This document shows, one piece after another, positions 54,871 through 62,425 of a stretch of 64,000 nt of DNA. The notes under the pieces were generated by a model. The model saw nothing but the letters and a program-made list of their open reading frames with translations, made no database searches and had not been told where the DNA came from. Position 1 is the first letter of the stretch. Each line of letters begins with the position of its first letter. The DNA lies in contig CALVXB010000013.1 of the NCBI GenBank assembly GCA_944368775.1, positions 1 through 64,000 of the forward strand, written 5' to 3'. This DNA is from an uncultured Clostridia bacterium (GTDB lineage Bacteria; Bacillota; Clostridia; Christensenellales; Borkfalkiaceae). The position numbers and the translations under genes are program-made.

Positions 54871-54895
54871 TACAAGGGGGACATGCCCCCTTGTA
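54871..54895. promoter_or_regulatory. Dyad at the lon transcription start
   Basis: TACAAGGGGG and CCCCCTTGTA are perfect inverted copies 5 bases apart, spanning about -3 to +22 of the predicted lon transcript. A second small dyad, GGGGAA-G-TTCCCC (54855-54867), follows. Either an operator or a 5' mRNA hairpin. It does not match CIRCE or CtsR sites. Confidence 0.6.
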
Positions 54896-54898
54896 CAT

Positions 54899-54927
54899 AG
54901 TATAACACAACTGCGCGCTTTTTACAA
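54899..54927 (-). promoter_or_regulatory. Promoter of lon-engB
   Basis: Reading leftward, TTGTAA (54922-54927) and TATACT (54899-54904) are 17 bases apart. Confidence 0.75.
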
Positions 54928-55117
54928 GCCCTTTTGCGCGCCCGCCCCGCGGCGCGGGGCGGGCGCGCCCAAATTTCACCCGCCCGCCACATTCTCCCCT
55001 GCCGCCCGAACAGAACGCGCCCCGCCGCCCCCGCGATATGGCCGTTCCGCGATATGGCCGCCCCGTCCGCCGCACGCGCGCCCGCTTGCAGGATAGGCGG
55101 GCGCGCAGAGCAGACGG

Positions 55118-55147
55118 ACGCCCCGCAAGGCGAGCCTTGCGGGGCGT
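55118..55147. terminator. Hairpin downstream of spoVM
   Basis: ACGCCCCGCAAGG pairs perfectly with CCTTGCGGGGCGT across four bases, about 25 bases past the spoVM stop codon. U residues follow only on the opposite strand; on the gene strand it is an end-stabilising or weak terminator structure. Confidence 0.5.
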
Positions 55148-55169
55148 ATTTTTCTCTCGTATTCGGGCC

Positions 55170-55247
55170 CTATCTGCCGCGGCGGCAGATGAGGCGCAGC
55201 GCCGCGCGCACCGCGCGCGGCGGCCGGATGCAGATGATGGCTACCAT
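55170..55247 (-). CDS. spoVM: SpoVM-like sporulation peptide (25 residues)
   Basis: A 25-codon gene that overlaps the thiN stop codon by 7 bases. A GGGAGG ribosome-binding site lies 7 bases before its ATG. The peptide begins MVAIICIRPP and continues as a basic amphipathic helix rich in Arg, Leu and Ala. In B. subtilis, spoVM encodes a 26-residue peptide and sits directly after thiN; it has Pro at position 9, as here, between a short hydrophobic start and a cationic helix. SpoVM binds the convex forespore membrane and anchors the coat protein SpoIVA. Identity rests on position, size, Pro9 and charge pattern, not on high sequence identity. If right, the organism makes endospores. Confidence 0.75.
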   Translation of the reverse strand: MVAIICIRPPRAVRAALRLICRRGR

Positions 55248-55849
55248 TTTGCTTCCTCCCGCACTTCAAACACGAAGAGCGTTCCCGCATCGCAGAAGAT
55301 GCGCGCGCTGTCCGCCTCGACGACGTTGCTGATGCCGCGGCAGCTGCCGCATGCGAGCGTCAAATCGCGCAGCGGATACTTGAGCCCTTCACTCTCCACT
55401 ATATGCGCGCTGTCGCCGACGGGTGCGAGCGAGAGGGTGCGCCCCGCCAAATTTTTCCAGCGCACCTCGCCCGCCGCGCAGTAGGCGTCGAGGTAGTTGG
55501 TGTGCATGACGGTGCGCACGCCGCGGCGAAAGCCCGCGACGAGCAGCTGCAAGTTGCCGAAGAGGTGATCCTCTCTCCCGCCGCCCGCGCCGTAGATGTC
55601 GATGCGCTCGGCGCCCCGCCCGATGAGCAGGTCGAGCGCGATCTCGCCGTCGGTGAAGTTTTTTTCGGCCGGGTAGGTGAGCGCGCCCGCCGGCACGTAG
55701 CCGAGCGAGTCGAAGTCGCCCGCCGCAATGTCGATGCGGCAGCGGCCCTGCGCCCAGCGCAGCGCGCCGTCGCAGCAGACGGTCAGCGCGCCCTCGCAGT
55801 CGATGTCGCCGCGATACGGCTCGCCGTTGAGCAGGATGACCCCCCTCAT
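55241..55849 (-). CDS. thiN: Thiamine diphosphokinase
   Basis: 202 residues. Converts thiamine to thiamine diphosphate using ATP. Family motifs are CDGALRW, AGDFDSLG, KNFTDGEIAL and GAGGGREDH in the N-terminal catalytic domain, and a C-terminal beta-sandwich (LAPVGDSAHIVESEGLKYPL). The ATG overlaps the rpe stop codon as ATGA. Gene order rpe-thiN-spoVM matches Bacillus; the rsgA and prkC genes usually upstream are absent here. Confidence 0.94.
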   Translation of the reverse strand: MRGVILLNGEPYRGDIDCEGALTVCCDGALRWAQGRCRIDIAAGDFDSLGYVPAGALTYPAEKNFTDGEIALDLLIGRGAERIDIYGAGGGREDHLFGNLQLLVAGFRRGVRTVMHTNYLDAYCAAGEVRWKNLAGRTLSLAPVGDSAHIVESEGLKYPLRDLTLACGSCRGISNVVEADSARIFCDAGTLFVFEVREEAKW

Positions 55850-56505
55850 GCCCGCGCCTCGCGCAGGATGCGGATGGTCTTTTCCTTATCGGGCGAGCGG
55901 AACACCGTGTTGCCCGCGACGAGGATATTCACCCCCGCCGCCTGCACGTCGGCGGCGTTGTCCTCGGTGATGCCGCCGTCCATCTCGATGTCCTTTTCCA
56001 GCCCCGCCGCTTGGAAGAAGCTGTACGCCTCCTCCGCCTTGGCGAGGGTGCGCTCGATCAGCTTCTGCCCGCCGCGGCCGGGGTACACGCTCATCACCAG
56101 CAGCATGTCCGCCTCTTCGAGGCAGCCCCACAGCCCCTCGAGCGGGGTGTCGGGGCTGACGGCGATGCCCGCGCGCACGCCCATCGCGCGGATGGCGCGC
56201 ATCGCGGCGGCGGGGTCTTCGCACGCCTCGGCGTGCACCGTCAAAATGTCCGCGCCCGCGCGCACGAACCCCTCCGCCTTGCCGAGCGGGTCGACGCACA
56301 TCAGGTGCACGTCCAGCGGCAGCGCCGTGCGGCGGCGCACCGCCGAAATCATGTCGGTGCCGAAGGTGATCTTGGGCACGAAGGTGCCGTCCATCACGTC
56401 GCAGTGGATGAGGTCCGCGCCGCAGCGCTCGAGCTCTGTGACCGCCTCCCCCATCGCCGCAAAATCGGCGGAGAGGATGGAGGGCGCCACGCAAATTTTC
56501 CGCAT
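55846..56505 (-). CDS. rpe: Ribulose-phosphate 3-epimerase
   Basis: 219 residues. Interconverts ribulose-5-phosphate and xylulose-5-phosphate in the pentose phosphate pathway. TIM-barrel enzyme with SILSADF (catalytic Asp near 14), HCDVMDGTFVP with metal ligands His34 and Asp36, DVHLM, and EMDGGIT with the second catalytic Asp. GGAGGT precedes ATG 56505. First gene of the rpe-thiN-spoVM operon. Confidence 0.96.
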   Translation of the reverse strand: MRKICVAPSILSADFAAMGEAVTELERCGADLIHCDVMDGTFVPKITFGTDMISAVRRRTALPLDVHLMCVDPLGKAEGFVRAGADILTVHAEACEDPAAAMRAIRAMGVRAGIAVSPDTPLEGLWGCLEEADMLLVMSVYPGRGGQKLIERTLAKAEEAYSFFQAAGLEKDIEMDGGITEDNAADVQAAGVNILVAGNTVFRSPDKEKTIRILREARA

Positions 56506-56566
56506 CGTACAATACCTCCGCGCCGCCCGCCTTTCCCGGCCGCGGCGGCAGCTCTGTTCGCCCCCT

Positions 56567-56596
56567 ATCATAGCAGAGCGGGCGGCATTTTGTCAA
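56567..56596 (-). promoter_or_regulatory. Promoter of the rpe-thiN-spoVM operon
   Basis: Reading leftward, perfect TTGACA (56591-56596) and TATGAT (56567-56572) are 18 bases apart. Confidence 0.8.
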
Positions 56597-56671
56597 GAAA
56601 GTGCCCGCCCCGCGCCCGCTTTTTGCGCTTTGGCGCGCGCAACTTTTTTTGAACAAATTTCGCGCGGCGCG

Positions 56672-56745
56672 GCTTTTTGGGTTTGCATGTGCCGCCGCTT
56701 GCCCCGCTTTACTTTTTGGGTTTGAAGCGCCGCCGCTCGCCCCGC
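56672..56745. repeat. Direct repeat of about 35 bases
   Basis: Two units share CTTTTTGGGTTTG, then GCCGCCGCT and GCCCCGC, with a period of 39 bases (56673 and 56712). Confidence 0.7.
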
Positions 56746-56755
56746 CTGCGGCAAA

Positions 56756-56782
56756 GGGCGCGGGACCTTGCGTCCCGCGCCC
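56756..56782 (-). terminator. Hairpin after the beta-helix gene
   Basis: GGGCGCGGGAC pairs perfectly with GTCCCGCGCCC across five bases and is followed by UUUG, about 35 bases past the stop codon. Probably the end of the sipW operon. Confidence 0.65.
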
Positions 56783-56815
56783 CTGCGCTGTATTTGGTTG
56801 GGTGTTGCGCCGTCC

Positions 56816-59800
56816 TCAATAAACACGAACTTGCGTGCATTCTGCCGTTGTATCGCGCAGAGGACAGTCGCGGCTAGGTAACCACTCTCTTTCAGCCGCA
56901 TCTTCCCATTCCTGCAGCCGTGCAGATGTCCACGTGCCGGTAGTACCATCCGAGTAAGTATACTCGACATTCCGCGTTGTATCGTCGTATCCTTTTTCGA
57001 TGATATCAAGCAGCTGGATATCTTCTCCGAGGCCAGCGTCATTGGTACCGATTGCGCCGTAGAGGTAATGACTGCCGCTCCGATGTGGCACGCCCTTAAA
57101 GGTGCCGCCGCTGATCACGACGACGCCGCCGTCACTCGCCCACTGATTGGTATTGAAGCGGAGGCCTGCAGCTTTATAATATCGATTACTCCAATCATTT
57201 AAGTCCTCTTCATTCGTGCCTTCTCCGGTAAAGGTGCCGCCGCTGATCGTGACATTGCCCGCGACATGCGCGCCCGCGTTGCCGGCATAATCGAAGCCGC
57301 TGTTGTCGCCGATAAATTGTCCGCCGGAGATGGTCACCTTCGACCACGACGTGCCGTACCAGATGCCGTTTCTGCCGCCGCCGTCGCCTGTAATGTAGAC
57401 GTTTTGTTCGGTATTGTTGTACGTTCCGCCGCTGAAGGTGCCGCCGTGGATGGTGACGTTCGCCGCTCTGTAGCCGCTCGGGATGTTCGTTTCGACGGCG
57501 ATGCCCGTAGAGGCCGCCGCGACGATCAGGTCAGCGTTATTCTGTTCCTCGGTCTTTTTTTCGTCGCCGAATACGAGCGTCGCATTGCGCCAGACGCTGA
57601 AGCCGCTCGCCCCCGCGCCGGTGAAGACGCCCGCCGTGATGGTGGCGCTGCCGTCCATGACGAACGCGCCGTTGCCTTCCGACGCGAACCTGCCGCCGCT
57701 GACGTTGGCGGTGCCGCCGAGCACCTTGAAGGCGTACGATGCGCCCGGACCCGCGACGAAGCCGCCGCCGGCCGCACTATAATTGTCGTTGCCCGAGAAG
57801 TTGCCCGCGGTGATGGTCGCCGAGCCGTTGCGCACGAGGATGCCGTCGCCCTGCGCCGACGAATAGCTGCCGCCGTTGACGTACAGCGAGCCGCCCGCGA
57901 CCTCGATGGCGGGGCCGCCGTTCTGGCTGACGCGGTAGTTCCAGTTGCTGCCACTTGTGCCGCTCAGGTCGGTGCGGTAGCCGCTGTGCAAGGCGTTGCC
58001 CTGCGTACTGACGGCGGGGCCGGCATCTGTGCCGTCGTTCAAACCCAAATTGACGGTGCCGTCGGAGACGTACACGCCGCCGCCCGTGACGGCGGTGATT
58101 TCGCCGCCCGCGATGGTCACATTGGCAGCGTTGCCCGCGCCGCCCGCCTGCACGCGCACGGCGTAGCTGGTCGTCGTCAGTTGGTCGAAGGTGCTGCTCG
58201 TCTGCGGGCCGTTTTGCAGGCCTGTGAAGGTGACGTTCAGCGCGCCGTCTGCGCGCAGCGAGCCGCCGTCGATGGCGATGCCGTCGACGCGCGTCGTTGC
58301 GGCGACGCCCTGCGTCTGCGACCACGAATAGGCGGGCTCGATGCCGTTGCCGCTGGGTGTGACCGTCGCGATGACGGTGAGGGTCGCTTCCTCGTTGACG
58401 GCGAGGCTGCCGCCGTAGACGTAGACGCCCGTGCCGTGCGTCGTCGTGACAGACGTCGTGCCGCTTTGGACGACGACCTGCTCGCCCGCGCGCGAACTGC
58501 CGCCCGCCGCGGTGATGCCGAGGCTGTCCGACGCGATCGTATTGTTGCCCGTGAAGGTGATATTGCCGCCCTGCGAGCTGACCGCCGTCGAGGTGAGGAA
58601 TTGACTATAAGTATAGTCTACCCAATCAGCGTAGGTGCTGTTTGCAACGGTGACGTTGCAGTTGTGCATCGTGACGGAGGGCGCGCTTGCAGAGGCTTCC
58701 GCAGACGCCGTGGCGAGGACGCCCGCGCCGTAAGTGCCATGCAGCGTGATGTCTGCGCGGTACAAGTTGACGGTGCCGCCCACCGAATAGACGCCGAACA
58801 CCCTGTCGAGCACGTTATTCGAAGCGCCCGCCGTCATGGTGATGCGCGAGGAGCCGGACGCGGGGCCGGTGAACGTTCCGCCCGTCATGCGGACGATGGC
58901 GCTGTTGCCGGACGCCGCCGAAGCGGACTTGGTAAACGTTCCGCCGGAGGCATACAGGATGCCGCCCTCGACCTGCACGGTATCTCCCCTTTCAGACGCA
59001 AAGGTGCCGCCCGTGACGACGAGGTTTGCTGCGCCGGCAGAAGACTCTTCGCAATGGATGCACACGCCGTCTTCAATGGCGGTGAAGGCAGACGTGCCGG
59101 ACACGACGAGGTTGCCGCCCTCGGCATAGATGCCGTACGAGTTTGCGGTGCCGAAGTGGTTTTCGTAATTGCCGCCGCGCGCGAACGCCTCGCCGCTTTC
59201 CATGCGGATGGCAGCGTACGGCCAGACGACCTGCGACGTCACCGCGCCGCCCGACGTATCCGTGGCCGAGATCTGCGCCGTTGCGCCATCCATCACGTCG
59301 TTATAGCCGTAGACGACCGCGTAGCGGGTGCCGGTTGCGCTGTAATCATAGTTGTCGTCGATGGGGTAGCTGTAATAGAAGTCGCACGAGGCGGCGTCGC
59401 ACAGCGGCTGCGGGTCGGCGACGTCGCTGACGCCGTACACGAGGAAGGTGTCGCCCTTGATATACGTGTTATAGCCCTGCGCCGTGCCTTGAAGCGACCC
59501 GTCGGCAAAATACATATTGCCGTTGACGCCGCCCGTCGTGTTCGGCGTGATGACGGGCATATTGGCGGTCGCCGTCGTATAGACGGTCTGGCGCAGGTTG
59601 TCCGACGAATAGTCGCCGTACCCGTTGCGCACATGCAGGGTGACTTCTTGCGTCGCGCTCGTTTCCGCAAACTTGCCGCCGCCCTTCGTTATGTAATTTG
59701 AACCGCTGAGCTCCACGCGCTCCCCCTCTCTCGGGCCGCAGTCGTAGGTGCCGGCGGCGATGGTCAGGGTGCCGCCCGCCACCTGCAGCGAGCTGCCGAC

Positions 59801-60226
59801 GGGGTTATAGAAGGAGCCCTCGGTTGCGGTGTTGCTCTCCGAGTCGAACACGATGACGACGGAGACGTTTTCTTGCACGTTGAGCAGCGGGTTGCGGCTG
59901 TTGCGGATGACGTCGTTGCCGTTGATGTCGATGACGAGGTTTGCCTCGACGTCGGTGACGCCGGTGGTGACCTCGAAGGGCTGCTCGGCGTCTTCGGCGA
60001 TCTCGATGTACGAATAGCCGTTTTCGATGGCGGCGGTCAGCTCTTCGGGCGTGCGGACGACATACTTTTCCGCGCCGATGAAGTCGATGATGTCGCCGTA
60101 GAGGCTGTCTTCTGAAATGGAAGGGTTGCTGCCGTACCGCCCGTAGGTGATCGCCGCCCCGAACAGGGAGAGGGCGAGCGCGCCGACGAGGGCGAACAGC
60201 CAAATTTTATAAATTTTTGCCTTCAT
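56816..60226 (-). CDS. Large exported beta-helix-like repeat protein
   Basis: 1136 residues. The leader (KIYKIWLFALVGALALSLFGAAITYGRYG) resembles SipW-type signals: a long hydrophobic helix then a GAxxTYxxY cleavage region. The body is built from dozens of short repeats of the kind VTISGGTFxGxG, GGSLYVNGGSYSS, ATITAGNFSG, the pattern of right-handed parallel beta-helix surface proteins. About 45 residues at the C-terminus are charged with no LPXTG motif, so it is not sortase-anchored. Very few lysines and many Gly, Thr, Ser and Asn. Start at 60226 by GGAGG upstream; a GTG seven codons earlier overlaps the previous stop. Probably a matrix or adhesion protein, by context with sipW. Confidence 0.8.
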   Translation of the reverse strand: MKAKIYKIWLFALVGALALSLFGAAITYGRYGSNPSISEDSLYGDIIDFIGAEKYVVRTPEELTAAIENGYSYIEIAEDAEQPFEVTTGVTDVEANLVIDINGNDVIRNSRNPLLNVQENVSVVIVFDSESNTATEGSFYNPVGSSLQVAGGTLTIAAGTYDCGPREGERVELSGSNYITKGGGKFAETSATQEVTLHVRNGYGDYSSDNLRQTVYTTATANMPVITPNTTGGVNGNMYFADGSLQGTAQGYNTYIKGDTFLVYGVSDVADPQPLCDAASCDFYYSYPIDDNYDYSATGTRYAVVYGYNDVMDGATAQISATDTSGGAVTSQVVWPYAAIRMESGEAFARGGNYENHFGTANSYGIYAEGGNLVVSGTSAFTAIEDGVCIHCEESSAGAANLVVTGGTFASERGDTVQVEGGILYASGGTFTKSASAASGNSAIVRMTGGTFTGPASGSSRITMTAGASNNVLDRVFGVYSVGGTVNLYRADITLHGTYGAGVLATASAEASASAPSVTMHNCNVTVANSTYADWVDYTYSQFLTSTAVSSQGGNITFTGNNTIASDSLGITAAGGSSRAGEQVVVQSGTTSVTTTHGTGVYVYGGSLAVNEEATLTVIATVTPSGNGIEPAYSWSQTQGVAATTRVDGIAIDGGSLRADGALNVTFTGLQNGPQTSSTFDQLTTTSYAVRVQAGGAGNAANVTIAGGEITAVTGGGVYVSDGTVNLGLNDGTDAGPAVSTQGNALHSGYRTDLSGTSGSNWNYRVSQNGGPAIEVAGGSLYVNGGSYSSAQGDGILVRNGSATITAGNFSGNDNYSAAGGGFVAGPGASYAFKVLGGTANVSGGRFASEGNGAFVMDGSATITAGVFTGAGASGFSVWRNATLVFGDEKKTEEQNNADLIVAAASTGIAVETNIPSGYRAANVTIHGGTFSGGTYNNTEQNVYITGDGGGRNGIWYGTSWSKVTISGGQFIGDNSGFDYAGNAGAHVAGNVTISGGTFTGEGTNEEDLNDWSNRYYKAAGLRFNTNQWASDGGVVVISGGTFKGVPHRSGSHYLYGAIGTNDAGLGEDIQLLDIIEKGYDDTTRNVEYTYSDGTTGTWTSARLQEWEDAAEREWLPSRDCPLRDTTAECTQVRVY

Positions 60227-60243
60227 ACTCCCTATTTCCTCCC

Positions 60244-61800
60244 TCACGGCTGCGCGGGCGACTCGGACGCCTGCACGAAGCTGACGCCGATCTGCAGCGC
60301 GTAGCTCTTTTCCGTCGCCGCGCCGATCGTGGACTTATTGACGATATTCGCAAATTCAGTTGCGGTATATTGCGTGATATCGACGGATGTGGGCGCGGTG
60401 CCGCTGCAGGTGGCGATGTTGCCTTCTACCGTCATCTCGTGCGGGTAAGAACCATCCTCCGATGAGAGGGAAGCGATGTGCATGAACGCCATCAGGCTCC
60501 CTTTTTCATCCGCTTCGACGAGCCGCCGCACGCGCATGCGGGTCACTTCGCCCGTTGTACTGCCCGCGACGGGCGCGTCGTTGACGTCGATGTGCGCCGC
60601 GTTGACCGAAGCGCCGTTATACTGCGGGCTGCCCGCAGCACCGTCTGCGTTCGTAAAATTATCGAAAATGCCCTGAATATAGTTATCCCACTCTTCCGTG
60701 GTGCCGCTCGTCGACCCGTGGTATTGCAGGTCGGACGAAGCGATGGCGTTCGTCCACGTCAAAGCGAACACGATGGTATCCGTGCCGGCTGTAAGATTTC
60801 CGTTTTCTTCCGTCGCTGCGGGCACGGAGAAGCCGGTCAGGTCGATCTCGACGGTGTAAAAGAGGGCGTTTTCGCGCTCGCAGTCGAAGTACAGCGCGGG
60901 CGCGGAGTCGCCGCTCACCTGGCGGGTGAAGCCGACGGAAAACGTTTCCGTACCCGTGTGCGCGGTGATGGTGAGGATGCCGCCCGGGAGCTTTTCCTGC
61001 TCCTCCTCGGCGGGCTGGCTCGGGTCGGTACCCTCGCCCGTGCCGCCCTCGCCCGTGCCGGGGTCGGTGCCCGTGCCGGGGTCGGTCGGTTCGGTCGTGC
61101 CCTCGCCGGGGTCGGGAGTCGTCTCTTCGGCGATGGCCGTTTCGTTCCACGTCGCAGTCACCGTGCCGCCGCTCGTTGTCAATCCGCCGCTTACGGTCAG
61201 CTCGACCTCGCCGCTGCCCGTCTGCCCGAAGGCGTCGGAGGTCGCGGTGTCATACGTTTCGTTGGTCGTCCATGTGCGGTAACCTTCGTTATAAGAATAA
61301 TTGTGCGTTTCTTGCTCGGAGCCCGTGGGGGCGTAGCCCGTTTCGCCCGCGCCTCGGGTATAGAGCAGGTCTGCAAGCACGAACTGCGTGGTCAGCGGGT
61401 CGCCCATGGCGACGGTGCTGCCCTCCACCGTGTCGAATACTTGCAGCGCGATGTTATCCCAAAACTCGGCGGGCGCGGTCAGCCGCAGCTTGGGGTTGAC
61501 GGCGACGTCGCTGTTGTTGACGGCGGTCAGGCGCACGGTGCGCGCGTTGCCGTTGCCCTGCTCTGCCCAGCGGCCGCCGTACAGCTGCCAATAGTTCATA
61601 TTGCCGAAGGAGGTGCTGTTGATGCCGTCGACGGTGTACGTCACATCGTAGCGGGCGAGGGGCCGGTCCGCCACGACGCCGCCCGTGCCGTAGTAACGCG
61701 CAAAGGTGACGCCCGCCAGCAGCAGCGCGAGCGCGAGCAGCAGCGCGACGTATCTCCCCACGGGATATTTTCTCTTTTCGGGAACATTGTTTGCGTTCAT
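60244..61800 (-). CDS. TasA/camelysin-like exported protein
   Basis: 518 residues. Short basic start, hydrophobic helix (about 17-34, YVALLLALALLLAGVTFARYY) of the SipW-dependent type, then a beta-rich body with NARTVRLTAVNNSDVAVNPKLRLTAP, the conserved kind of start of TasA/camelysin domains. A Pro/Thr/Gly/Glu-rich linker (about 230-265, PTDPGTGTDPG) splits the protein into two parts. The C-terminus (YALQIGVSFVQASE) resembles that of the partial gene at the right edge. GAGGAACGC precedes the ATG. Its stop lies just before the beta-helix start, so the genes are co-transcribed. Likely a biofilm or surface-fibre component, processed by the nearby SipW. Confidence 0.78.
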   Translation of the reverse strand: MNANNVPEKRKYPVGRYVALLLALALLLAGVTFARYYGTGGVVADRPLARYDVTYTVDGINSTSFGNMNYWQLYGGRWAEQGNGNARTVRLTAVNNSDVAVNPKLRLTAPAEFWDNIALQVFDTVEGSTVAMGDPLTTQFVLADLLYTRGAGETGYAPTGSEQETHNYSYNEGYRTWTTNETYDTATSDAFGQTGSGEVELTVSGGLTTSGGTVTATWNETAIAEETTPDPGEGTTEPTDPGTGTDPGTGEGGTGEGTDPSQPAEEEQEKLPGGILTITAHTGTETFSVGFTRQVSGDSAPALYFDCERENALFYTVEIDLTGFSVPAATEENGNLTAGTDTIVFALTWTNAIASSDLQYHGSTSGTTEEWDNYIQGIFDNFTNADGAAGSPQYNGASVNAAHIDVNDAPVAGSTTGEVTRMRVRRLVEADEKGSLMAFMHIASLSSEDGSYPHEMTVEGNIATCSGTAPTSVDITQYTATEFANIVNKSTIGAATEKSYALQIGVSFVQASESPAQP

Positions 61801-61903
61801 GTGCGTTCCTCACTGCCGCCCCTGTGCGGGGCAAACTCTGCACCCGCTTGCCGCAGGCGCGGTATTTTTTCTCTGCGGAAGAGCCGCCGCGCGGCCCGCC
61901 CGC

Positions 61904-62425
61904 CTACTGCTTCGATTTTTTCCGCTTTGCGAGGCCGCTCAAAAGGTCGATGAGCAGCCACAGCGCGATGCCCGCCGCCGCCGCGACGCAAAGCCCCGCG
62001 GGGCTCTGCAAAAAGGTGACGGCAGCGCCGAGGCCGGGCAGGGTGCAGACCACCTTGCCGACGATGGCGCTCTCCCCCACGGCGGGGTCGGGCGCGGTGT
62101 TGGCGTCGCCCTTCATCGTGTATGTGCCGCCGCTTTTGGCGATGATGCGGTGCGTCGTGCTGGTGCCGTCGGCGGCGAGGTAGGTGACGACGTCGCCGAC
62201 CTCGTAGCCGTCCTGCGCGCGGGTGACGATCAAATCGCCCGCGTCGATGGCGGGGGCCATGCTGCCCGTGGCGACGGCGGCGGTGGCAAAGCCGAACACC
62301 GTCGGCGCGCGCACGCCGCATGCCCTTGCGATGAGGATGTACCCGTCATAGGCGAGCAGCAGCGCGAGCAGGGCGACGAGCACCCCCTTGCCCGCGATGG
62401 CGGCGATGCGCGCAAAGCGCTTCAT
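61904..62425 (-). CDS. sipW: SipW-type signal peptidase I
   Basis: 173 residues. An N-terminal helix, catalytic Ser55 in ATGSMAPAI, a His92 (TTHRI) in place of the usual bacterial lysine, and KGDAN (about 105) - the Ser/His/Asp type shared with archaeal and ER signal peptidases and SipW. A second helix follows (about 143-163) with a KRKKSKQ tail. In B. subtilis SipW cuts TasA and TapA for biofilm fibres. The start overlaps the upstream stop as ATGA. Neighbours on both sides carry SipW-type leaders or TasA-like domains, so they are its likely substrates. Confidence 0.9.
   Translation of the reverse strand: MKRFARIAAIAGKGVLVALLALLLAYDGYILIARACGVRAPTVFGFATAAVATGSMAPAIDAGDLIVTRAQDGYEVGDVVTYLAADGTSTTHRIIAKSGGTYTMKGDANTAPDPAVGESAIVGKVVCTLPGLGAAVTFLQSPAGLCVAAAAGIALWLLIDLLSGLAKRKKSKQ

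Larger units (their letters stand above)
54839..55169. other. 331-base gap between lon and spoVM
   Basis: It contains the lon leader with two dyads, the lon promoter, a 14-base perfect GC stem (near 54944-54976), a repeated CCGCGATATGGCCG (two copies near 55033-55061), a 10-base stem (about 55080-55109) and a 13-base perfect stem ACGCCCCGCAAGG (55118-55147). No further gene is visible. Confidence 0.65.
56506..56815. other. 310-base gap between the beta-helix gene and rpe
   Basis: It holds the rpe promoter (56567-56596), a 35-base direct repeat (56672-56745) and a perfect-stem terminator-like hairpin (56756-56782). No gene is visible. Confidence 0.7.

Noticed and set aside
57085-57105. Third copy of the AAGGGCACGCCTTT core
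   Set aside because: The similar bases (GGCACGCCCTTAAAGG) lie in the beta-helix coding frame, differ from the core and lack the flanking stems and TTCACC.
57266-59701. 811-codon open frame opposite the beta-helix gene
   Set aside because: Arg/Ala/Asp-rich translation without motifs or ribosome-binding site; shadow of the repeat gene.
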